DNA from: Fonsecaea monophora
Taxonomy: Eukaryota; Ascomycota; Eurotiomycetes; Chaetothyriales; Herpotrichiellaceae
DNA length: 64,000 nt
NCBI RefSeq assembly: GCF_001642475.1
Contig: NW_019173935.1
Coordinates: 1-64,000, forward strand
Direction of reading: 5' to 3'
Under the pieces are notes generated by a model. The model had not been told where the DNA came from, did not search any database, and saw only the letters and a list, made by a program, of their open reading frames with translations. This document shows positions 54,429 to 64,000 of this stretch, piece after piece. A program made the position numbers and the translations under genes. Positions within the stretch are counted from its first letter, which is position 1; each line of letters begins with the position of its first letter.

Positions 54429-55150
54429 TGACCGGCCACCATCCTTTGCGTGAGGCACCACGAGACGTACGCTCCCTTCCTTTTCATTCTTATTCCTGAG
54501 ACTCCCCCAACTCTCCAGCAAGGGGGCCCAATGGAGGCCAAGCGGCTCGCATCTAGGCCAACATCGAATCCAACTTTCTTTTTTTGCCCTGGGGTCCTAA
54601 TCACATTTTATAACTGTTTTTTGTCTAGCTCTCCGAAATCGCCGAACAAGAAGAACGCCTCGTCCTTCCGCACTTTACCGCGGACGACGCCCTTGACATC
54701 GGGTTATCGATCCGCAACCGCCTGCGTGCGCTCTCCCACCTCGCCGCGGTGGTGTCGATCTCGCTCGCGAATTCCTCCAACCTGTTATTCCACGCCGTGT
54801 CGCGGCCGGGCGTCCAACCGGACAATGACATCTGGGTGTCGCGCAAGAGGAAGACGGTGTTGAGGTGGGGCGTGAGCACGTGGTTCATGCACAACAAGTT
54901 CAAGGGGGACGAAGAGGCCTTTGCCCGCAAGTACATGCTCGGCGGGGAGGTGGGGGGCACCTTTGCCATCCACGGCGGCGGCGTGCCCGTGCGGGTCAAG
55001 GGCGTCGAGGGCGTCGTCGGCGTTGTCGTCGTGAGCGGCCTGAAGCAGGACCAGGACCACATGGTGGTGATTGAGGCGTTGGAGGAATTTGTCAAACAGT
55101 GCGGCAAGGAGGCCGAGAGAAAGGGCCAAGGAGGAGAGGAGGCGAGGTGA
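54429..55150 (+). CDS. UPF0303 / haem-degrading-fold (DUF336-like) protein
   Basis: The main exon 54629-55150 is firm and encodes 173 residues after a tttgtctag acceptor. It begins LSEIAEQEERLVLPHFTADD and continues ISLANSSNLLFHAVSRPGVQ and PDNDIWVSRKRKTVLRWGVS. Later segments are AIHGGGVPVRVKGVEGVVGV and VSGLKQDQDHMVVIEALEEF. This is the UPF0303 pattern related to GlcG/HbpS proteins. The first exon is uncertain: 54429-54467 (MTGHHPLREAPRD, donor gtacgc) keeps the frame but is only a proposal. The biochemical role is unproven; relatives bind haem or act in glycolate metabolism. Divergent from ATG10. Confidence 0.8.
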
Positions 55151-56287
55151 CTTGAAGCTCACCCATCATATAACCGGCCAGTGTTTGAACGTCCAGCATG
55201 GACAACAAGAACACAAAAAAAGGTGAATTGGACGGGCTTGAGAGCAATTTCATTCACAATTTCTCAATGGTGTTTACCTACAATGATTATAATAGATATG
55301 TATATCCCAATTCATCGTAGCAGGCGACAAGTCGACAGGTGACCTTGTACCTTTGTACCTTTGTGCCTCGCACAGCATCAACGACCCTTTGAGGATCAAG
55401 CTGGACTCGGGGGCAGGGATGGTTGCCAATGTCCTGGACGGACACAGACACGAAAACTGAATTCGGCTGCATGTGTGCGACGAGGAAGAGTCATGGTATC
55501 ATGGATGGATCCATATACAGGCCACGTCAGGTACGCCCTCGCCTCTATCCAGAATCTACTCTACTCGCACGACAAGTAAACCGCCATGAAGATGCAATCT
55601 TGCTGAGCCCCGGAGGTCCAAGTGTTGAATGTTTCAATAGTTTTCTTAACTATTCGTATTCATATTCTCAATCTACAGTACTTGCACCTACCTACGTGCA
55701 TACGGCGGGTGTCTACCAGATCTTTCACTCGACTAGACCTAACGCATATCGCACTGCGCACTTACCTTAGCTCTCGTCGCTGTCAGTAGAGGCGTGGTTA
55801 CTGTGTGCGCCACCACCCTATTGCACAACGTGTATTCATCCTGGCTTGGAACTCCTTCCCACCTTTTTTTAAACCATGGCCCAGTTTCTGTACTGGTGGG
55901 GTTGCGCCTCGGTCACTCCCAACCTCTACTACTATGTCGTCGGCAGGAAGGGGATCTTGCCAGCAAGACCTGGCAACCCAGAGATTACCACTAGGATCGT
56001 TGGAGAGACCATTGTTGGGTGTGCAAAGCCACGCTCATGCTGATGATCGGCCGTCGGTCGAGGCAAAGGCGACGGAGGAGCGCGCAAGAAAGTCATCCGG
56101 CATTTCCTTCCGTAACAATGTCACACTGAAAACCCCAAGTGAGATTGTGCCCCGAACTCAGTCACTGTGTTCCACAGGCATCGGTGTCCATCCACTCTGG
56201 GTGATCCTGGCAGACAGTCCTGGCCTCAGGACATTTCCCGAGTGTATGTTTGGGAGTAGAGGGGCCGTTGGCGGCTCATGAAATCAG
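55151..56287. other. Spacer after the UPF0303 gene
   Basis: About 1.1 kb. An open plus frame at 55805-56281 has no recognisable domain and is not annotated as a gene. Confidence 0.35.
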
Positions 56288-56620
56288 ATGACTACCGGCC
56301 ATGTTTTCTCGATGGTCTTTGTGAGGCTGGCGTGGTGCCTCTACCCGCGGGTCGAGGCCCTTTGGTACGCTAAGGACCTCCGAGGTGGTTTCAGCTACCG
56401 AGAGCGCGCAGAAGAGGCGAGGCGACAGCGGCTCGACGAGCATGTGAGGTCAATGGAAGTTTGCAGGCAGCGGAGAGGATGGGTACACAGCATAAACGAA
56501 CTCCCGGAGACATATTCTGATCACATGGTCCGTAGTCTGCGTGAAAATCTCAAAGGCTGGAACAGAGTCTCGAAGCACGACCCAGTCACCACTTGGGCAG
56601 ACATGCGTGGACAAGGGTGA
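56288..56620 (+). CDS. Small hypothetical protein, weakly supported
   Basis: 110 aa from ATG to stop. It starts MTTGHVFSMVFVRLAWCLYP, a hydrophobic start that could be an anchor, and continues with a basic, Arg/Glu-rich helical stretch (SYRERAEEARRQRLDEHVRS). Composition is more protein-like than neighbouring frames, but there is no known domain and no visible intron. It could be a chance frame or the last exon of a longer gene that starts further left. Confidence 0.3.
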   Translation: MTTGHVFSMVFVRLAWCLYPRVEALWYAKDLRGGFSYRERAEEARRQRLDEHVRSMEVCRQRRGWVHSINELPETYSDHMVRSLRENLKGWNRVSKHDPVTTWADMRGQG

Positions 56621-59484
56621 GTTACAGCCTGTACGACTTGGATGAGGTGGATGCTTTTCGAGCTCGCATCCTGGACAACACTCTTTGCGGAGATATTGAG
56701 TTGCTTAGGACTCGGATGCTGGTATGCTGGTAAGCTGATAATTCAAAAACGTTCGAGGCCGAAGCCGACCCTTGGTGGGGGCTTCTATTTACATTTTGCC
56801 CGAAACGCGTATGGCTTCCAGCTCGGAGTCGAGTAAGACTCGGATGTGCTGGCTCTTGTGCTTGTACGCGCCGGGAAAGCGGGGTCAAAGGGTTCAGATT
56901 GCGGCATGGCGAAGGATGTCGAAGTGAGAGCAAAACAGCCCAAGAGGGGATCTAGTGCGCATAGTAGTGGCGTGTGAAGTTTGGGTAACACGGATGTTTT
57001 CCGAAATTGTGGCCCTGGAGGGTCGCGAGCGAAGTGGTATCCCAGAACAAGTAACAGAGTTGAAAGAAATCAAGCTGATATCTTGAAGCCATGGGCCATG
57101 GCAGACACGGTCTGCATATTTCCGATCCCTAGTGCGCGAACAGCTTCGGGCAGCATGTAGCAGATGTTAGCCAATAAAAAGAGACCTGACAACTGCATTG
57201 CCAGCATTGTATCGCCATTCAATCCTAGGCGAGGATCATTCACGGGCAAGAATTGGTGGAATGATGCCAGGATAGCTAGCTGAAGACGCAACAACAGTTC
57301 GCAGATGTTTGCAGTCTTGGAGGTTATTAGGCTATCCTCGGCAATTGTCTTTGTCCTGCGCAGAATCCTTTTGGGTTACACAGCATCGATGGCGTTGAAA
57401 GTCGTTGTGTTTGATGGAAAGGAGATTCTTTGCAAATTTGCTCAAAAAGAACCCACGTGTTGCTGCACCTTTACGGGAATGACTTTGAATGAACAGCTGT
57501 GGTTTGTGCCTCGCATGGGAAACACCCCAAAGGGTTGGTAAACTTTTCTACCGAGTACCTGTACTTGTACCATATGCAAGCTCGAAAATGGCGTTGGGTT
57601 TTGGCGCTATCAGCATTTTTGGGTGAACTGAAAGAGAAGGAGAGAGGGGCAGAGACCCAAGAGAGAGAGAGACAAGAGGTCCTGTGTCACCACCTAGCTT
57701 CGGTGGGATGAAGAGGGGCCGGACTGTGGTGGCAAGCAAAGAAATGCCGCTGTCCTCGCCTATCCGTGGGTAGAATCTTGGTTCCAGCAATCGAGAGAGA
57801 TGGACGGGCGGATGGATGGATGGATTGAGTAATGACCGGGTGACGATGGGAAGTTGAAAAGAAGTGACACACTTCAAAGGCTGGCGTCGGACATGTGCAA
57901 GAGATGTTTTTCCTTGGTAGAATTTCCTTTCCCCTCCTTTTCATTTGAGGTTGGGTGATTAGTACAGTAGTAGAGTGCGGGATACTATATTTGGACTAGT
58001 CTTCACACTAGTATTGATATTAGAGAGGGAAAGCATGATCTGAAACATTACTTACTACAAGTAGGGTAAATGTCTAAGAATGAGGCACTTCCGCATATCA
58101 CCCCTCACATATCGGGTAGTCGCGACTCTCCTTGGTGACTTGAGATCGGGGGGTCTAGACCATGTTGATCTGTACGGAGCACTATTCGTGACAACTAGGC
58201 ACTTCTTTGTCCTTCTCCTGTCGATCATATCGATCGAAGTATTAGCTACGGATCGGGGTACTAATTCCACTGGCGTGCACTGGCAAACTGGGTACCTACG
58301 TGAGATCATCACTCCCACAGTAGCGTTAAATGGCACCAGATGGCACCACATACGGAGTACTGGTACCTGTGGGTACCTACTTACCTTAGGTACCGCTTAG
58401 AGGGGCCGTTACAAGTACAAGCACATACCAGCACTCGGTAACTAGTACTGTACAAGTAAGTATTGTACCTAAATGGTTCCGGGAAGCCACGGCCGGATGT
58501 CTACTTCCGGCCTGGAAAACTGAGTTTTGGTGACGTTCTGTGGTTTTGTGTCATCGTCATCTCCATCATCACCTCTACCCATTACGGCACTGTAGGTAAC
58601 AAATCTTGTATAGGTGTGACCTTGCCTAAATCCCGAGAGGGTGGTTATATCAATATGGAATTACCATGGCCCAGTCAATGCAGGGTAAGCAGGCCAGCCA
58701 GGCCCTCGAGAAGTTTCGCAGCTTCCCGCCAGGCCTTCCCCACCACCATTGCCGGAACGTACTCGCATGTCAGCAATGACAACCAAGCATTGCAAATCTG
58801 AAGCAACCACGCAACTTTCCGGTGCTATGTTATGCAATGCAATGCACTGCGTCTATGCATGGATTTTTGGTTCATCAAAGGAAAAAGGCCCTGAAAGAGG
58901 CGAGATGCCCTCATCACTGATGTTAGGGACAAGTAAGGCAAAGTTCAAGGAATGGCAAAGAGGGGCTCTCTCCCCCCTTCCCGTCTCCATTTCTCGCTAC
59001 CAACTAACACATGTCACGAAATCTAGAAGGGTAACACAGAAGTGGCGAATAACAACAAAGAATGAAACGAAAGAGAGGCCCTGGCATCTCGCGGTAGACT
59101 CCATCTTTGCCTTTCCCCAAGCTCCCGAATCCCCATGCCCTGTCGTCCCAAGAAAAGGGGGGCCCAACAGAACGCGCAAACAATAAGTGGCTGATCCAGA
59201 TCGAACCACGTCTCAACGTGCGATATGTCAGCCACTCAGGAGAGCCGTCAGACCACACTTGCAGGGCTTGCAGCACGCTCGCTTTTTCCCTGGTCGTACA
59301 ATAAACAAATAATAATCGAGAAGGGTGTAAGAGAAAAAAGAGTCGAGAACACAAAGGAGAAATGGAGAAAAGGAAAAAGACGCGTAAAAACCCAATGCCC
59401 ATGCGCATGCAACCATCCACACACCTTGGCCACTGGGTCCAGCTCTTGTCGGCTCTGCCCTGTCCCTTGCCTTCCCTCTCACCC
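56621..59484. other. 2.9-kb spacer with GTACCT-rich tract
   Basis: No supported gene. Holds the low-complexity tract near 58290-58470 listed separately. Confidence 0.4.
58290..58470. repeat. GGTACCT / AGGTACC-rich tract
   Basis: Repeated gggtacctac, ctggtacctgtgggtacc, ccttaggtaccg and tgtacaagta words, largely self-complementary. Same sequence style as 23860-24112 and 62289-62450. Confidence 0.6.
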
Positions 59485-60315
59485 TCATAGTGCTTCTAGA
59501 GCCTTCGCAATCCGCTCCGGTCCTATTCCGTGTCCTCCCATCTTGGTATTGGCATCCGCCAGTGGTTTTCGCCCCACTGGCACCGGCGCATCCCAGCTCC
59601 TACCTCCTTCGGGGGAATCGTCCTCTGAGACTTCGCTGGGCGGCGTCGAGCTCTCCGAATCCGTCAAGATCTGGTACTCGGTCACGGTGCTTTCGAAGTC
59701 GGGCAGCTCTGCGTCTTTAGCTTGCTGCACCCAGAGCTTCTCGGCCCTTTGCAGCTGGTCGAACCATTCCGACACGGTCATCTCTTTGCCACGACAAGTG
59801 AGGACCAGGTCTCCGTACTGCGACAACCCGGCTCGCGACGCTTTATGCTTCCAATCTGGGTGCGCGTCTTCCACCAGGTAGCGCCGTTCAGCGGATACCG
59901 CGTTCATATAGTTGAAAAATGCACTTTCGGAATCTAGAACAGATCCATCCCGTGTCAGCCTGAAACTCCAAGGCGTCCCTTTGGCGCTGTTGACAGATCT
60001 GACAGGTGGACATGGAGGAGGGGAACAAGAGCTTCGCGGTCAGGCAGAAGGCATGGTAGACTTACACGACCCCGGCATGCCCGGCAGAGGAAGCAGTCGG
60101 TCAAAGCGCTCGTCCAGAAGTTCTTGCAATCTGAGGTACGAGGCATAGACAATGGAAGTAGATTCTTGTAAAGTCCAGAGAGCATCTTGGACGGCCTCGG
60201 GCAGTTGCATCAACATCGAGGCTGGCAGTGCCGCCACATGGGAGACATCGCTGGGATTATGTGAATGGGGAGGCTCAAGAAAGAGCATGTCGGCAATAAT
60301 TGAAGTGGGCGTCAT
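59485..60315 (-). CDS. Fungal hypothetical protein, two exons
   Basis: Exons 60066-60315 and 59485-59933 with a 132-nt intron (gtaagt...ttctag) give 232 aa. The first exon is hydrophobic and helical (LPEAVQDALWTLQESTSIVY, SYLRLQELLDERFDRLLPLP). The second has YSESAFFNYMNAVSAERRYL and GKEMTVSEWFDQLQRAEKLW, with an acidic Ser/Pro-rich tail. Donor and acceptor are canonical, both exons are open to the junction and the phase matches, so the gene is probably real. I do not recognise a domain or function. Confidence 0.65.
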
Positions 60316-61227
60316 GGTGACCGTGAGTGAGGAGTCAAGAATGGCTGTGCCAAAGACCCAAAAGCCTTGTACGGTTGGGTGGAGTTGAGGACTCGAGAGC
60401 CAGAGAGTGAGACAGTGAGGGAGGAAGTTGGACGTCGAAGAGGGGAGGATTAAACTTGAAGAGCATCCAGGTCAGTATATATGCATCACGGCTTCGCAGC
60501 ACGTTTTAGACGCCGGTGGAGCGAGTACTTGAACAGTATAGTCAGATCAGGCCACGGAGATTTTTATATGCGCCATGCATTCAGCCCATATAGAGCCATG
60601 ACAGACTGGGTAGTGGTCCAAGAACTGGCTGTTGTGATTGGACCGGAAGCTTGCATGGCGAGGTGGGAAACTCCATATCGTCAAAAACGCCCGAGAAGCC
60701 AACTGAATGTGCTCAAAAGAATCATTCCTCCTAGCCTGCATTGGCTGAAGACAAGGACTCAACTAATGTGACGTATGTCAGTGATACAACAAAGAATCAC
60801 GTTTCCTTTCTTTCTCAGAGCCTGATCTTGGCCATGGACGGATGTTGGAGCGCGCATCAATCAACTCGTGACCTTTTTCCTCAGACATCTCCGATCCAGT
60901 ATGGAGTACGTTGACAGAGTGCCACCACAATTCCATCCACACCTGGGAAGCTGATCCGCAAGAGCACCGCGTGGGCCTTGGGCGAAATCCATCTGAAGAA
61001 AAAGCACAATGTGACGCCGATTCTATTCAACTTTTCCTGCGGATAAAGAGAGCCGTGAAAATCGCAAGGTCGCATTGAGTGGGGTTGACGCTGTGTCCCT
61101 CCGTCATGGTCATATCTTCCACAAAGCCGCCCAAAACCACCAGGGTGAGTTCTCGACGCTGTCTGAAAAGATAATGCGTCGACGGGAGAACACGTTGCAA
61201 CGTGCCTTTGAACGTCGATTTCACGAT
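60316..61227. other. Spacer, hypothetical gene / ESS1
   Basis: About 900 bp upstream of the hypothetical gene and downstream of ESS1. No supported gene. Confidence 0.4.
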
Positions 61228-61896
61228 TTACTGGATTCTACTCGATGGATCAGCGATCACACAGCAAGCGATTGCAACCGACCAACAACACATACCGTTG
61301 GATGAGGTGCACGCCGGAAGCAGTCTCGATGACGCCACTCAATTCACCAGGTTGCAGGGCAAATGCTGCATCCTCAAACTCCTTCTGCATCTGTCCTTTG
61401 CCGAAGAAACCCAGGTCGCCACGCTTCCGAGCACTGCTGCAGTCCGACTCGGAGACAGCGAGGTCGCCCAGGGTCTTCTCGCCGGAGCGGATCTGCTCTT
61501 CGTAACCCTTCAACATTTGGATCGCATCTTCCTTTGACCGGGTGATATTCGTCTCTCTCCAACTCGAGGGACGCCGGCTATCCTTGTGCTTGACCAGAAG
61601 ATGGGCTGCACGGATCTTGCCTTCACTGGCAGCCCCATCAATGCGGGCATTGGCGGATGAGCTGTGGTGTTGGGCCATGTAGATCTTGAGTTTGTCCGTG
61701 TCGGCATTCTCGGGCGGTTCCCATCTTGATTCGTGCGTCTTCTGATTGAAGTAGTACGGCAGGTTCTTGGAATTGGAGTGGCGGACCTCCCAGTCAGGGG
61801 GCAGTCCAGTATCGGTCTCAGTCTGTTCGAAAGAGTATCAGTAGATATTCATTTTCGCTGGTGCAGGGTTTGGCGTGAGTGTAACTCGCGTACCAT
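61228..61896 (-). CDS. ESS1: Peptidyl-prolyl cis-trans isomerase Ess1/Pin1 (WW + parvulin)
   Basis: Proposed exons 61894-61896 (only the ATG), 61296-61822 and 61228-61237 give about 179 aa. The WW domain (about 7-40) reads LPPDWEVRHSNSKNLPYYFN and HESRWEPP. The parvulin domain has IRAAHLLVKHKDSRRPSSWR with the phosphate-binding basic loop. It continues LAVSESDCSSARKRGDLGFF with the catalytic Cys, and GQMQKEFEDAAFAL, and ends TASGVHLIQR. Ess1/Pin1 isomerises phospho-Ser/Thr-Pro bonds, including those in the RNA polymerase II C-terminal domain. The tiny last exon (three codons after the junction) is the least certain part: three nearby AG acceptors all give short endings. Confidence 0.9.
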
Positions 61897-62812
61897 GGCT
61901 TTCTAAAGCAACCCGGCTGATGCAGCACCGTTCTTAGGAGGAGATTTTTGTCACGGAGTGATCCTGTAGATGAAAGTACTGAAGGGAAGATGATTTCTTG
62001 TTGAGATGCCCCGGTTGGTGTTGAGCGCCTGCTATTCAAAGCGCGACCGAGGTGGGGCAGCGGGTTCGTCGTTCGTCAGCAGGTCAATAATGTCAACGAA
62101 GTGCTGGGCTGGTAAGGGAGGGTAACATAGGGCTGGAAGTGGCTGATGGGCAGGAACAAGAGCCTGACTGGTTAGTCTCATGCGGTCTGGACGGTCATCG
62201 GTTCACTGGTTGAGCCCGTACATGCGTGGGTTGTGGAGGTGAAAGTGTAAGAAGGTCAGAGGTCATTAGACCAGCATTTAAGAGTTATTCAGGTACTAGG
62301 ATCCCGTACCTAAGTTAACAAGGAACCCACCAGACACAGTCACCTGGGATGGCCACACACAGTGGATCTTTGTTTGGGGGAAGACACTCTAACTTTTGGC
62401 TAGGTAGACAAGGTAGGCTAGGTAACTGTACTCGGTACAAGTACCTCTTACGGAGCACCGTGACTGCGAGGCAAATTGCGGGGAGCAAGAATTCGTGCCC
62501 TTTCGTACTCACCACTTCTTCGACAACATCGCCAGCACCATCTTGCTATCTGAACGCGTCGAGTCGCTTTGACATCGTGTTAATACGATAGCAGTAATTT
62601 ATTACACGCTCCAGCAGTTACGCCCTTCTACTCGTTTTGTCTGCACAACCACCCAGCAAGATCATCCCTCCGCCTGAAGAGCACCTGGTTATCCGACAGT
62701 CACCAAAGTCAGCACCCACCAGCGTGCATTCGCCCTGAAGAGTCGCTTTCAGGAAGGCGTCCTCAGACTGCTCTACTCCCCAAGTGTACCTCTCCAATTT
62801 CACGTATTCAAC
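61897..62812. other. Divergent spacer ESS1 / RPB9
   Basis: About 900 bp between start codons. Contains the GTACCT-rich tract at 62289-62450. No gene is seen. Confidence 0.4.
62289..62450. repeat. AGGTA / GTACCT-rich tract
   Basis: Words such as aggtactagg, ccgtacctaag, gctaggtagacaaggtagg and ctcggtacaagtacctc, on both strands. Third tract of this style in the window. Confidence 0.5.
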
Positions 62813-63514
62813 ATGTCTGGTGCCGCCTCTCCATCTCCGAGCGAGGGTGAGAGCAAGCGTGGCGAGGTCTCTTACAGATTTTGTCAAGAATGGTAAGCAT
62901 CCAAAGTTACCTCATGTTATGTTTCTAACCTGGTTACCCCAGTTCGAACCTTCTGTACCCAAAGGAAGACCGTGCGACATCAACCCTCCTCTATATTTGC
63001 AAAGCATGCCACGCCACTTCGCAGCACGACTCTGCATGTACCTACCGCCAACAACTTGGTGCCAATGTTCAAGAGACTGCCGGAACAACCGCTGATGTTG
63101 CACACGATCCAACGGTGGGTTCTGCTATCTCTGAGCTGCCACCTCTCTGCACCCTTTGTGGGGACCCGTTGAGATGCAACACATGTGGCGCCATCTAGCA
63201 GGCCAGGCTCTGGGGAGTTCAGAAGACTTTTGAATCAGGTCTCTTGAGTTCTCCTCTTCTCCCCGAGTCTAGTCTGAGGTTCTGAGACACTTGACTGACG
63301 GCTTGCTTTACATTTTGTACAGCTTCCTCGCGCACCCAAAAAATGCCCAAAATGCCGGGAGACGGAAGCAGTTTATTTTCAATCGCAGCAGCGTGCCGCA
63401 GATACGGGGATGGTGAGTCCTTGTCTCGTGACCCTCAGCCTGAGCATTCTAACTGGAACCCAGAAACTGTACTATGTTTGCACCTCCTGCAATCATGTCT
63501 ATACTGTCGTTTGA
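62813..63514 (+). CDS. RPB9: RNA polymerase II subunit Rpb9
   Basis: Four exons, 62813-62892, 62943-63114, 63323-63412 and 63464-63514, give 130 aa. The N-terminal zinc ribbon has C24-x2-C27 (RFCQECSNLLYPKEDRA), completed across intron 1, and C46-x2-C49 (YICKACHAT). The linker ends DVAHDPT and joins LPRAPKKCPKC across the 208-nt intron 2. The TFIIS-like C-terminal ribbon has C92-x2-C95 and C120-x2-C123, with EAVYFQSQQRAADTGM between, and ends HVYTVV. Length and motif order match fungal Rpb9, which supports start-site choice and transcription fidelity. Intron 2 is unusually long for this window and begins with an open reading. Converges on the uL14m gene. Confidence 0.96.
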
Positions 63515-63826
63515 GCGAGGTGTTTATGGCAGGCTTTGGTATATCATGGTTGTGATACCCATACACTAGAGGCGCATTCCTAAACAACGACTTGAGACGA
63601 ATTTTATGAGAGCTGAAAGGATAGGACGAGACCCAAAAAGAATTCGGGGTTTATTAGGTTGGCCAGGAGCGCAATTCGCGCACAAGAGTGCATAACACGC
63701 ATCGAGTGTGTTGGTCTAGAATTTTTTATTCCGTCAACTGTTTGTACAAGAATTCTTATCAGACCCAGCAATGGGCAATCCGTCTTCCACCTTGCGCAAG
63801 CATACAGTATTGCTCAGTCGTTGGAA
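63515..63826. other. Convergent 3' spacer RPB9 / uL14m
   Basis: About 310 bp. No coding signal. Confidence 0.4.
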
Positions 63827-64000
63827 TTATACGTGCATCGGCGCCAGCGACAAGATCTTTGACCACTTTTTATCCCGTAGTTCTGCCCCCACGATACTTG
63901 ATAACCTCGTCCCAATCGGATCCCCGTTCTTGTTGATGAGGACACAGGCATTGTCGTCGAAGCGTATCAGACTCCCATCTTTCCTGCGCTCCTCCTTCCT
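63827..64000 (-). CDS. Mitochondrial ribosomal protein uL14 (3' part)
   Basis: The last 57 codons are visible; the 5' part lies beyond the right edge. The reading is RKERRKDGSLIRFDDNACVL, then INKNGDPIGTRLSSIVGAEL, and the end is RDKKWSKILSLAPMHV. RFDDNACVLIN and PIGTR are hallmarks of uL14 (bacterial L14, yeast mitochondrial Mrpl38). Ribosomal uL14 sits in the large subunit and forms a bridge to the small subunit. The short C-terminus ending KILSLAP is typical of the mitochondrial form, not the cytosolic Rpl23. No intron lies in the visible part. Confidence 0.88.
   Translation of the reverse strand, partial: RKEERRKDGSLIRFDDNACVLINKNGDPIGTRLSSIVGAELRDKKWSKILSLAPMHV

Noticed and set aside
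54625..55107. Minus-strand frame opposite the UPF0303 gene
   Set aside because: The plus strand encodes a clear UPF0303 domain; the antisense frame has none.
55805..56281. Plus frame just before the small hypothetical gene
   Set aside because: No domain and no convincing splice site joining it to the following frame.

Overview
The window is nuclear DNA of a filamentous ascomycete (Pezizomycotina). The evidence is the gene architecture: monocistronic genes on both strands with short introns (46-208 nt) that start GTRNGT-like, carry CTRAC/CTGAC-like branch sites and end YAG. The gene content agrees: Ilv1, Rcf1, Sam37/metaxin, Atg10, an RRM+YTH protein, a BAR-PH-ArfGAP protein, Ess1/Pin1, Rpb9 and mitochondrial uL14. 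No rRNA, tRNA, CRISPR array or recognisable transposase was seen. Genus cannot be set from the sequence alone. I rebuilt the splice structures by hand; each was checked by frame arithmetic and by domain continuity across the junction.

Layout. 0-9 kb: a structured foldback element at the left edge, a zinc-finger protein (-), threonine dehydratase ILV1 (-) divergent from RCF1 (+), an LYR-motif protein (-) and an RBR ubiquitin ligase (-). 10-23.6 kb: an Arg/Asp-repeat protein (+), a Baeyer-Villiger-type flavin monooxygenase (-), a Gln/Ser-rich protein (+), a CSA/Rad28 WD40 repair protein (-) divergent from Sam37 (+), and a ZIP zinc transporter (+) with a zinc-response-like palindrome upstream. 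24.5-28.6 kb: a possible arsenic island, with a bZIP factor (-) divergent from arsenite methyltransferase (+) and followed by a tautomerase-fold enzyme (+). 29-41.3 kb: an RRM+YTH m6A-reader-like gene (-), a 6.9-kb stretch without a recognisable gene, and an ACAP-like ArfGAP (-). 42.7-50.9 kb: three different type II membrane glycosyltransferases (DUF6625-like, GT8, GT25) with no other gene between them. 52.4-64 kb: U1A/U2B'' snRNP protein (+), ATG10 (-), a UPF0303/haem-degrading-fold protein (+), a fungal hypothetical (-), Ess1/Pin1 (-), RPB9 (+) and the 3' end of mitochondrial uL14 (-).

Most genes are housekeeping and not functionally linked. Two local groupings stand out: the bZIP/arsenite methyltransferase pair, and the glycosyltransferase trio, which is the best candidate for an undescribed pathway. 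The other noteworthy signals are the 86-bp multi-hairpin foldback, the in-frame zinc-knuckle-like reading inside an RPB9 intron, the start-codon-only first exon of ESS1, and recurrent GTACCT/AGGTAC-rich intergenic tracts.
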